Below the pieces are notes generated by a model. The model worked only from the letters and a program-made list of their open reading frames with translations, had not been told where the DNA came from and did not search any database. From assembly GCF_041146795.1 (NCBI RefSeq), contig NC_135182.1:31540509-31604508 (forward strand): a stretch of 64,000 nucleotides of DNA. Reading direction: 5' to 3'. Positions 12,161 to 22,808 of this stretch are shown piece after piece (position 1 is the first letter of the stretch; each line of letters starts with the position of its first letter). This DNA comes from Maylandia zebra (Eukaryota > Chordata > Actinopteri > Cichliformes > Cichlidae). Position numbers and translations under genes: made by a program.

Positions 12161-13262
12161 TCTTCATTCAGTATACCTGTTCAACTGTTCATTAGCTATC
12201 TAATGAGTCAATCACATGGCAGCAGTTCCGTGCATTTAGGTTAATATGACCTACCAAAGTTCAAACTGAACATCAGAACAAGAAGAAAGAAAAGAAGAAA
12301 AGTGATCTAAGGGACTTATAAACATTGCTGGTGCCAGACAGGCTGCTCTGTGTATTTCAGAAACTGCTGATCTGCAGGGATTTTCCCATACAACCATCTC
12401 TAGGGTTTACAGAGGATGGTCTGAAAATGAGAAGCTACCAGTGAGCAGCAGGTCTCAGGGTGAAAATGCCTTGTTGATGTCAGAGGTCAGAAGAGAATGG
12501 GCAACACTGCTTCAAGGTTAGAGGAAGCCCCGGGTAATTCAAATAACCACTTGTTACAGCCAAAGTGTGCAGAGCATCTCTGAATGCAGAGTATGTTGAA
12601 GCTTGAAGCAGAAGACCACACTGGATGCCACTCCTGTCAGCTAAGAACAGGGTACAATTCACATGAGCTCACCAACAGTGGACAAGAAAAGATTGCAAAA
12701 ACGTTTCCTGGTTTGATGAGTTTTGTTTTCTTCTGTAAAATTTCGATGGAATGTGGTGTAAAAAGATGAAAGCATGGATCCATTCTACCTTGTATACAGT
12801 AATAGTTCACGCAGGCGATGATGGTATAATATGGAGTATATCTTCTTGGAAAACTTTGGGCTCCTTAGTACTAACTGAACACAGCCTACTTGAGTTTGTT
12901 GCTGAGCGTGTCCATGCCTTTATGACCACAGTGTACTTCTGATGGCTGCTTCCAGGAGGATGACGTTGCATGTCACACAGCTCAGATCATTTTGTACTAA
13001 TTTTCTGAACATCACAGTCAGGTCACTTCCTCAAATGACCTCCACAGTCACCAGGTTTCAATTCAACAGAGTGCAGTGAAGTAATGGGAGATTCACATCA
13101 CGGATGTGCAGCCGACAACTGTGTGATGCTGTCGTGTCAAAAACAAATATCTGAGTAATGTTTCCAGTATCTTGTTGAACCTGTGTGATGAAAAATGAAT
13201 GCTGTTCTGAAGGTAAAAGGGGGTCCAGCCCAGAACCATCAAGCTATACCTAATAAAGTATA
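12160..13262 (+). mobile_element. Tc1/mariner-like transposon relic
   Basis: About 1.1 kb resembling a common fish Tc1 element over its whole length. It begins near a TATACCTGTTCAACTG-type left end and a CAATCACATGGCAGCA stretch, passes GGGTTTACAGAG (transposase DNA-binding region) and CCACTCCTGTCAGCTAAGAAC, and ends near GGGGGTCCAGCCC and ACCTAATAAAGTATA, the inverted-repeat side. Transposase reading is broken by many stops, frameshifts and small deletions, so this is an inactive fossil. The + orientation follows from the order of these segments. Confidence 0.75.
12350..13235 (+). pseudogene. Decayed Tc1-like transposase
   Basis: Within the relic, translation in shifting frames gives pieces of a DDE transposase, including the helix-turn-helix region around 12350-12420 and the C-terminal part around 12880-13230 (CACAGTGTACTTCTGATGGC, then CCTCCACAGTCACCAG, which normally encodes the PPQSPDLNPIE-like region). 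No frame stays open for more than about 60 codons. No functional product is expected. Confidence 0.65.
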
Positions 13263-13349
13263 CAGCATGCCTTTGCACTGACTGGCTTTACATTACAACA
13301 TACATATTTAAAATGTTTATTCATTACATATAGAACTTTATTTGTCATA

Positions 13350-13550
13350 CACACACACACTGGTGGATGCTTCAGGGGTGACTTGGGGTTCACTATCTTG
13401 CCCAAGAACCAAACTGGTAGCATTGTTACTAATCTGAATGCTGGTGGTTTGATCCACAGCTACTTCTTTGCAGCGTGAAGTATCTGTGGGTAAAGCACGA
13501 GACCTCAGATTGGTTGTGATGCATCTGTCAGTGTTTACACGAGTATATTA
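13350..13550 (+). repeat. tRNA-derived SINE fragments, degenerate
   Basis: Two pieces: 13359-13420 (CACTGGTGGATGCTTCAGGG, then TTCACTATCTTGCCCAAG) and 13430-13550 (GCTGGTGGTTTGATCCACAG, with a decayed B box, then GGGTAAAGCACGAGACC). Both resemble parts of the SINE family at 35239-35580. Strongly diverged. Confidence 0.45.
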
Positions 13551-16500
13551 TATCACATCACCATTTAGCGCATTGCACACTAATCTGCACCAAAGAGCCA
13601 CTAGTATGAATGTAGGCTCTTCTTTTGCCTAAATGTTCTCAAATGTTATGCTTATGATATCTGATCTCAGGTTTGCTTATTTTTCTATCCAACTCACTAT
13701 CCGGCTCAAACTCATCACAATCATAACTCATCTCGCACACACTGAGCCTGGCACAACATGCTAGTATGTTAATGTGCTTGATGTGGTCTCCAGCTGGATC
13801 CTGGCAGTGAGAATCAGCCTCTGCCAACATGTCTCCTAACATCCAAAATGCCATTCATACCCAAAGGTTGGCACATACCTGAGCTGCTCAATATCAGGTC
13901 TTTTACCCAGAGCTGTTGGCGAGGCCTGGATGAAAGTATTAGGCATTAGATTTAGCCCCTGAAATGAATGACAGACATTTAGCTTGCTTGGGAAAGTTTT
14001 CTTTTTTCCTAGACTGTTGGTTTTAGATTCATTAGATTGACATTTTTATATAAATCCAATTCACTGCTTATACACCATTTCCACCCTGACATTTGCTGTT
14101 AGCTATTCTAATAAAACACACCTCTGTTCCATAGTGCAGTGAACTGGAATGTCAGTCTGTGAGTCTGAAATCTTTATCTTTAGCTCTTCAGCTTTGCACT
14201 GCTCAAACACTGATGATGGATGTGCCTTTTTTGTTTTATTCTGTATGTAGCTGTTTGTGCTTTTGCTTGAAATGTTGCCAGTGAAGGAATTCCATTTAAT
14301 TTATAGCCGAAGCATTTTTAATGTTTATCTTAGTCTGAGACATTCTGCATGAGAGCATTGGCTAAGTACGGACTAACTAAAGTGTCTGAAAGTGTTTAAA
14401 GAATACTCGAGGAGTACTTGATGTAAAAAAAATTTAAATATTTGTAAGCTTGATTAGTCACTTTTGACCTGGCCTGCCGCCTTTATGCAAACACGCATAT
14501 TCACGTACACATATCAACAAAGACAAACATCTTTTGTGAGGTCGGTTGCATAAGATGCCCTGTCAGTTAAAAGCACAAGGAATATGATAGGGAATATGCA
14601 GGTGGCAATGAGAAATGCAGCCTTAAGTAAATCATCCTCAACCATCCACAAATACATTACCTTTTAACAAAGCCCAGATTAGCCATTTCCAGCAAATGGT
14701 TTGGCACGAGACCAGTCCTGAAAGCAGGACTGTCTCTAAATGGGTTTTGTTTTGGAAATGCTGTAGGCCAACCATACATTAATAGACTATAAAAAGAGTA
14801 CCACTTGTGTAGGGTTTTACGCCACCAGCTTATCTCGATCTGCAGAGTTTCCATCACAGCGCTCAGATAAGCCTTCGCACCGACTCACGTTACAGGATCA
14901 TGCAGGTCTTCTCATGGTCACATCCAGGCGTTTCAATGTTAATGGAAACCTGCGGGGCGATCATCGTCCCAAAGTTCACCGTGCTGTTGACAATGCCACT
15001 ATAGCAACACAGTCAACTATCGGGAGATGCGATCCAAGGGGCCACGAGCTGAATATTTCTCACTATTTGGTGAATTAAAAGCTTTGTCCACACTTCCAGT
15101 GAGTGGATGCTTTTAGAAAAATAAACCACATTGCTAAGATTTATCTGCATGTTGCTTTCATTGAGCCAATGGATATATACAGCTAAAACCACCAGCTTTT
15201 CTTTCCAGTCATCTTCCAAATGGTTTTAAATGCTTCAAGGCCGATATTGATATCAGTTTTTTGGTATTGGATCTGTCAATAGCTCATATTTTGCACTGAC
15301 ATTCAATATGGTTTATTAAAATTTGACCAAAGTCAGGCACCAAAATGTCAATTTTTTTTTTATTCCTGACAGAGAAGAAAAGACTGGAGCAGCATTCATG
15401 GGTAATAAGATATTAAAGTGTTCCAGACAACTGAAGCCCAGACAAATGGAATAAATAGGTTTAGTGGCTCCCTGTAGCATAAGAATCCATTGCTTTCCTA
15501 AAAAATAAACCCAACCTTCTCCATTATTCCTTAAATCAAAGTTCCTAATGAGCTCAGCAAAATGGAAAGCTCTCTTCGTCCCTGCATCCTTGTGTCTTTT
15601 TCCTTTTTTTCTACTGATTTTTGACTCAACGGCCTCCAGTTTTATTCAGCAGTTTAAATGACACAGTGCAGACGGGACATTTGAAATGCTGACAATGCTA
15701 ACAGGTTAATTCCTGGAGCCACGCTGTCTGGTCTCAACAGATATACACAACAACACCTTTCTGTATGTCCTTGGAAGTGAAACTGTTTGTGTGCACTAGA
15801 GTGTTTGTGTATCGCGCGCTCCTCGCGTGTATATGTAAAGTGCCGACTTGATGAAGTGGAAGAGGAAAAATTACGAGCTGCGTTCTCTGCTGTTCGTTAT
15901 TTTCCATCTAAGGGGAACGCAAAGACATAAAACACAAATACACCTACCCACACAAAGACTCACGCACACACGCCGTCTACAACATATCCAGAGCGACTTG
16001 AGCACATAAACATAAAATTGGAGCACATGTGCATACGCACACTATTAGACATACATAAACTCACAGAAGCAGAAGCAACATTTGATATGTACACTCTGTG
16101 CATGTATGCTACAAGAGCTGAACGTGGCACATAGTGCTGACAATGACAGTACTTTAATTTATATAAGCACCATGCAAATTAAGCCAGTTGGCATAAAAAG
16201 CTGAATAACTTTATGCCTTGTGTAATGTAGATAGAAAGTCCCCAAAAAGTTTCCTTTTCTTTTACTGTCATTGTTTGAAACTTAGTCAAAGGATTTCATG
16301 TGCAAAAACCATTAAACCATTGTACAAAGTGCCATAACTGTGCTGTGGTTACAGTACACAATTTGAAAAACTGTAACTGATATGTTGTAAACTTTGTTAC
16401 AGCTCAGCTGATCCAAAAATTGCGCACATCAAAACGTGTTTACCGGTCTGTGGCAGACACATCCGCATGTGTCTAACATATTCCATAAAGCGTTTTGGAG

Positions 16501-16880
16501 CCCCAGAGGGAGCCATGTGAAGCCTGAAACATGTCTTGAAATGATTTTTGCTTGGGCCAGCATCAGCTGGCCCAGAGGACAACGTATGTGGAGATGAGGA
16601 AAAATCTTAAGGTATAAAACTGCTCAGACAGTGTTTCAGTGTTTTGTTGCTGTGTTGGGGAGGAGGGTAACAGGCTGCGTTGAAAAAACACATTTTGATT
16701 ATCCACACTGCCTGAAATTAAAAGTTCGTTTTGGTGCAAATTGTTCTAGAAAGACTAAAAGGTTTGGAATCGTTGTTGCACTGACCCCTGTGGGTTTAAG
16801 TTGTCCAGTCACGCCCATCATCTGCGCAGTGATGTCTTAGTTAGAAGCACAGATCTGGATTCCAACCTTCTAGTTTCTTT
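13551..16880. other. Intergenic DNA, no gene recognised
   Basis: No exon, RNA gene or confident repeat. A purine/pyrimidine-mixed stretch with a CGCGCGCTCCTCGCG segment occurs at about 15810-15830, followed by AC-rich sequence to 16060. Open frames here are short and unremarkable. Confidence 0.5.
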
Positions 16881-16884
16881 CTGT

Positions 16885-16985
16885 GTGCAGTTTGCACCTT
16901 TTCCATTTCCCTGTGTGGGTTTTCTTCCAGGTAGTCCGGCTTCCTCCCGCAATCCAAAGACATGCATGTCAGGTTAATTAGTTAT
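16885..16985 (-). repeat. Teleost interspersed repeat fragment (reverse orientation)
   Basis: Contains GGCTTCCTCCCGCAATCCAA and AGACATGCATGTCAGGTTAA, the reverse complement of the same repeat type present at 36930-37135. It abuts the piggyBac-type MITE. Confidence 0.55.
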
Positions 16986-17018
16986 TAGGAAGCTGCCATA
17001 GGTGTGAATGCCGCATCC

Positions 17019-17409
17019 TTAACCCTTGTGTGGTGTTCGTATTTTTGTTACTCAGCCAGTGTTCATGGGTCTGGTGGACCCGCTAGAGTTTTGGCTTTCC
17101 AAATTAACACTATCAAACAATTTTATGTTAAATTACTCAACAGATGTTTACTTCATCCCAACTACAAGACATATGAACAGCAAACATGGTTAATTTTTTC
17201 CCTTTACCTTTGTTAGATCACATTTATGAATTAATGTGCTTCTCGTTTTTCTTTTATATAAAATGTTATAAATAAATCAGTTATAATCAAGTGGAGTGAG
17301 TGGAAAGACACAACACATTTACACGTGAAAAAATAATTAATTGTTTAATTTTTCTTTTGAAAAAAACTGAACACGGGTCTCACAGACCCGAACACCATAC
17401 AAGGGTTAA
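17019..17409. mobile_element. piggyBac-type MITE with TTAA duplication
   Basis: Starts TTAA-CCCTTGTGTGGTGTTCG at 17019 and ends with the inverse of TTAA-CCCTTGTATGGTGTTCG at 17409: 17-bp inverted repeats with one mismatch, directly flanked by TTAA on both sides, the piggyBac target. The right side also holds GGGTCTCACAGACCC, itself a short palindrome. About 390 bp, no transposase, so it depends on enzymes supplied elsewhere. Confidence 0.82.
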
Positions 17410-19410
17410 AGTGCTTAGAAAGAAACTAAAAAGTTCAACTGTGGCTTTGTACAATACCATATCACAGTTATGGTTTGAATAATTCCACCACTAGATGGCA
17501 ACACATGCAGGATTTTCAAAGCAATTTCAGTGACTCCAAGAAAATGTATTAAACACACCAACCTTTATGAGTACATGCTTATTTAAAATATGGGGGTGGG
17601 GGTTGGGTATAATTTTAACTCATCAATCCTAAAGCTCACTTGAGATCCAACAGAAATGCCTCTGAACAAAAAAATAATTGTGAGAGCAGAGCTTTAAGCA
17701 TCTGTTGCTGAGATGTTCTGAGATGCTGCTTGATCCCTTGGACTGCAGTTGCAGTGCTGAGCAATAGAAAATGCTGGCAGTTGAGCAGTGTAGATGCACT
17801 CTGAGAAACTCTCAGATGAGTCCTCTGGCATTCAAAACACACCACCACCCAAAGAAGACATCTAGTCACGGGTTTGCACACTTTGTGCAAACTTTGTTAT
17901 TGCTCCTTTAAGTCAGAATGATGCATGGGGAGGAGGAGGGTGGGACAGAGGGAGTAACAGATGGATTGATGCATGAACAGATCTTTGGGGAACCCGGATT
18001 TGCATTGAGAAAAGAATGAGAGCAAAATAAGGAAAAAAGAACAGGAACATCGTGTCCCCTCGGCAGTGATGATATGTTAATGTACAGCCTTAACTGGGGC
18101 TTGTTTTGGGAGCATATTTTCTTTGTAATTTGTCATCCTCTCTTCATCCATCGTCTCATGCCCAGCTGAGATTTAGTGGATGCATCATTAATCCACTCTG
18201 CTTTACTATCTTAATCCGGCTCATTATCGCTGCTCTGGTTTGACTAAAGGAGCTCAGATTTATGTCTTGCAGGGTTTTGCCGCTCCTGTTAGTTTTGGAG
18301 GGAACACTGACTCACCGCAGCTCTTCGCCCTGGAGCTGACTACTGAGACATTTAACCATCACAGTTCACCCTGTGCAGTTTTCTGTGGCTTCTGGAGTCC
18401 TTTGTGACCCCCCCGCCCCCCGCCCCGCTTTTATTTCTTTGTGTCAAACTCTGACAGAAAAAAAAGCTCACTCCGTTTTCAGATGTGTATGGTTGAAAGC
18501 AAGAGATGTGAGGGCGATAACACTGATGGAGGCATGTAAGGGAAACCAGAGAAAAAGCCATGGGGGAAAACAGTGGTTATGAAAGCTTTCAACATCTTCT
18601 GTAAACCAAGTTTGAAACAATCACGGCTGAAATGAAGCAAAGAAAACACTAAACGTGTGCAACACTAACTATGAGGTGCAAACACATCACACGTACCAGA
18701 GCGATTAGAGAGAAAACGAGGTGCCCGTGTGGATCCAGCTTCATGCAAGTGAGATTATGTAATCCAGGCACAAATTCTAAGAATTGGCTACAAATAAATA
18801 TTGATGTAGTCTTTTTTGTTTTAGATTCATATGCACTAATACCATAGCACCACATACTCTCTGCCTTTGGAACAAAGACATGATTTCAGTTATGTGCAAA
18901 TAGAGATTTCAAAAGCACAAACGTTATCAGGGAGCTCCTGTGGAGTTTGTGACTGCTAACAGCGCCTTCTAGTGTTCAACACCTAAACAACAAATCACCT
19001 CCGTGGATCCTCAGCCTGCAGGAGCAGGATGAGATAAACCGATAGCCACGTTTAGGAAATGATTGTGGGCCAGTTTATCAAGCGGTGAGTGAATATGGGA
19101 AGGAAAATCGACACGGCTTCCTGACTCTCTGCTGGTAGTGAAGAAAGAAAGAAAATCTGTCCTAAAAGCTGCAGAGATGGGAATAACAGCCCCGAGTGTG
19201 TGATCGAGAGTGCATATGTGGTAGACACGCACACACAGACACACACGCTGAAGCAATCAGGCACTGTTCTGCATACAGGCTATAAAATAATAGAAGGCGG
19301 CTACACTTCAGTTGTCAGCCTCAAACCCAGAGTTCGTGACATCTTCCCCTTCTCTCTCTGACTCTTCTTTCTCGAAAACATGACTCTGGGTTCCTTATGC
19401 GCGTGCGCGC
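17410..19410. other. igfbp5 distal upstream DNA
   Basis: No gene is recognised. The interval 17990-18270 looks unusually complex and non-repetitive (ATTAATCCACTCTGC, AATCCGGCTCATTATC), which could be a conserved non-coding element, but this cannot be judged from one genome. Confidence 0.4.

Positions 19411-19413
<3 letters not shown>

Positions 19414-19487
<74 letters not shown>
19414..19487. repeat. Compound microsatellite (TG)n(GA)n
   Basis: About 23 TG units (19414-19459) run directly into about 14 GA units (19459-19487). Lies roughly 1.3 kb before the igfbp5 start codon. Confidence 0.98.
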
Positions 19488-19490
<3 letters not shown>

Positions 19491-19599
19491 GCACATTGGT
19501 GGGTTTCCCTTCTGGCTATATTTCTAACACAAATGGTGCCCAGTAGAAGCAACAGGTGCAGGCTTTAGAGTGGAGCAGGTATCCCTGTGAGTGATATTT

Positions 19600-19701
<102 letters not shown>

Positions 19702-19899
19702 GGTAAAACTGGATTGAAAAATGGCAAATCTTCTAAATGTTACCGTTCCAACCGTTTTATAACCCTAAGTAATGATATCACGCACCTTCCCCGGTTTCCA
19801 CCCTGAACGCAGCATTGACGATATTCCATCCAACCCCGTGGCAAACACACAGCATTATGACTCAAGTAGGGGGTTACCGATGATCCCGTTTTTATGACC

Positions 19900-20771
19900 G
19901 CGGGGAATCGTTATGTAACGTAAGGTAACGACGTTTCCTTGAGGCTTGAACAAAAGTTTTCGGGATAAAACGTTCACAAGTTAGAATGGATTATTTTTGC
20001 GCGTAAAAACGTATTTTCCCCCATTTTGTTTGGCGCCAAAAATCTTGTGTGAGGTTTTCCCCAGAGTTTATTTCTGAGAATCAACAGCTGAAATATCCGT
20101 CTCCCTGTTTCGTTTTTTAGTGTGAGAATTTATTACAGAATACAAATGTGAACTACTTAAAAAAAAAATCTATAGGCAGTACAGAAGCCTACAGGTTTCG
20201 ACTAGCTGAAATGCTTTGATGAGGGCTGCTGTTGCCTTTTGCCTCTTGCACCTCGGCATCAGCTCAGCCTTCAGGGTGAAAGAGCGATCCTCCTGCTCCT
20301 GAAAAAAAAAAAGTTTGGCCGCGTGCCAAACTGCGGAACAAGTGCGCCTCCCCTCCCTGCTGTTTAGCGTATTCATAGTTAGGGGTTTGGGCTGTTTTTT
20401 AAAAGGCAAGGCTGCTCTCAAGTTGATCAGTCTGCTCAAGAAACTTGTGGTGGAGAAAGTACCGGAGTCCAAACAGACGGGGGAAGAGATTTTGTGCGCA
20501 GAATTGCTTTGCTCCAGCAGAGGACAACATTTCGGGGGGGGGGAAATAGCGCACGTACTTTTAATTGGTCCTTTAAAGTCCTTCTGCAGCGTTCACAGAA
20601 AAAACCTTACCATTAATGTTTTTTATAGATAGCAACACTCTTGGATAAAGACTCTTGGCTTTAACTGTAAAAATCGGATTATCTGACTGAGGCATTGTGT
20701 TCATTAGACCAAGCTACTTTTCCCCTCCTCTTCGCATTGAGGTTAAGCTATAGCTGAAGAGAACGCCAACA
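19900..20771 (+). promoter_or_regulatory. igfbp5: igfbp5 proximal upstream region / probable 5' UTR
   Basis: The 870 bp before the start codon has more CpG than the surrounding DNA and no repeat. Mammalian IGFBP5 has a 5' UTR of about 0.7 kb, so the transcription start probably lies here. The only TATA-like words seen are weak (TTTTATAGAT near 20620), and I do not place a start site. The ATG context (CAACAATGT) is a usable Kozak with A at -3. Confidence 0.4.
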
Positions 20772-21105
20772 ATGTTTCTGAGTTTTTGCCTCCTGGTGAC
20801 ATTTATCTTGGGGCTGTCCGGGTGCTTGGGCTCATACGTTCCGTGCGAGCCCTGTGACCAGAAGGCGCTGTCCATGTGTCCTCCGGTGCCGGTCGGCTGC
20901 CAGCTGGTCAAGGAGCCGGGCTGCGGCTGCTGCCTAACGTGCGCACTGTCTGAGGGACAGGCGTGCGGCGTTTACACCGGGACGTGCGCCCAGGGCCTCC
21001 GCTGCCTGCCGAGGAGCGGGGAGGAGAAACCCCTGCACGCCCTTCTCCACGGCAGGGGACTGTGCACCAACGAGAAAGGATACAAACCTGCCCACCCGCC
21101 CATAG
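20772..21105 (+). CDS. igfbp5: Insulin-like growth factor binding protein 5, coding exon 1
   Basis: Encodes residues 1-111 plus one base of codon 112. A hydrophobic signal peptide covers about residues 1-20, so the protein is secreted. The N-terminal IGFBP domain follows: 12 cysteines (25, 28, 36, 43, 51, 53, 54, 57, 65, 72, 78, 98), the full family set, with the GCGCC signature at 50-54 and then QACGVYTGTCAQGLRC. This domain makes the main contact with IGF-I and IGF-II. The exon ends at a GTAAG donor in phase 1, as in the family. The translated frame past 21105 is intron. High confidence for igfbp5; which teleost paralogue (a or b) is not decided. Confidence 0.95.
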
Positions 21106-22775
21106 GTAAGACGCTCACTGCTGGGTGACTGAATGCATGCTTGAGAGCGAACATGGGTTTAAAATGTGTGAGAAATGTAACTTCTCGTCTGCATCGGGAC
21201 CCCCTGGGTGTTCTCTCTCCTCTGTTTATCAGTGTTTGTTGACATCTTGTCCCACGCCGGGATCCAGCGTGTGTTACTCTGAGAAAGGCTCCTGCAGCCT
21301 GAGGGACCAACCAAAAGGCAGCACAGTAGCCTGCTCTGTTTTATTAAATGCAAAATCTCCCTCTTAAATGAAATTCAACCCCTTTTCCCAAGTTCTTCCC
21401 TCCTCACTTAGACCACCCGAAATAGTTCTCTGCCATGCAAAAGAAGCGCAGAGCCCTGGAGCGCGAGCAGCCGGTACCGGCGCGTTTGTTTGACATATGG
21501 TTTGAGGTGGCATCTGATTAACTTTTATCCACCGCTTTGAATCAACTGACTGTAGGAGCTCATTCCGGCTCTCTGCGCAGATCACACATGCTCCTTCTGG
21601 TGTCAGGCTGAGCATCTAGCTGTAGCACAGAAGTTTTAAAGGGCTGAATCTCCACAATAATAACACGGCGTGAACAAACACTCCGCTCGTGTCGCCCGGT
21701 GCCGGTTAATCTGCTGCGGGATCGACTCTTAGCTGTGGTGAACGCACATGGCGTGTCCCGGCTGAGCTGCGCCTGCAGTACGGGGCAGTGGCTGTCAGAC
21801 TGCGGTTTAGCGAAACCCGAAAGTGGTTGACAATGATCCAGACAGTCCCCGCTTTAAAATATTTACAGGTTTACAGTCTTTTTGAAACAGTTTTACGCGT
21901 CTCTTGACGCACGCACGAAAGGTGGCCGTGGACTGAATGTTGGTTTATTCTATGCAAGTAATATTCAGATGAAAATAGGGTTCATGCTTCAGCCTCCTTT
22001 AACATCCAGCTCTAACAAGTGTCTGTCAAAGCCCTCGATTTTCCATCCACACGCCAGAGCTGTTCTCTGTTTTTCGCCTTTCCCGTCCAACTGCTTAAAC
22101 TGTGAAATCGATCGAAGGCTTCTACTGTATGAGACAAAATGAGCTGCCACTCTATAAACTTTGGATCTCTTTAAAGCAGAATTTAGGCAGATTTGGGGCT
22201 GCAGGCTAGCCCTATGGGTGGTGTTTCGAGTCGGATTACCACTAAATCTGTGTGCGTGAGAGAAAAGAGAGAAAGACCGATATAGACAGAAAGAGAGAGA
22301 GAGAGGGGGAGAAGGAGAGCTGGGCCAACAGTCTTGAATGATTTAAGATATTTCTGAGGGAAGCAGACAGGTCCACCTTCACTCAGAGTTTTAGCAGCTT
22401 GTCAACAACTAGATAAGTAGGTGGAAACCACAAAGGTTTTGGCTACAAGCCTCACTCTGTAAAACAGGCTTCGACTGGGCTCATTTATACTATTGATGGA
22501 GTCATGAGGTTATGTCCACCCTGTGAGCAACCCCTCATCTCTCTTCTATGGGTCCAGCTATGACTGCCGTTACAAAACACTCAGGCAATCACAGGTTTGG
22601 TAAAGCTTCAGTCAGTATGTGAAATGATGTAGTCTTTTGTGTTTGTTTTCCAAGTTTGTGTGTATTTGCTGCCACATATACTTGGGTGGGGCTGTGTGGG
22701 TCTCTGGGTGTGTATTGCATGTGATGACACCTCAGGCAGTTTTGTCTCACTTTGGTTTGCGCCGACACACACACG

Positions 22776-22808
<33 letters not shown>

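Noticed and set aside
21364..21615. - strand frame in igfbp5 intron 1
   Set aside because: No known domain and no promoter or splice evidence.
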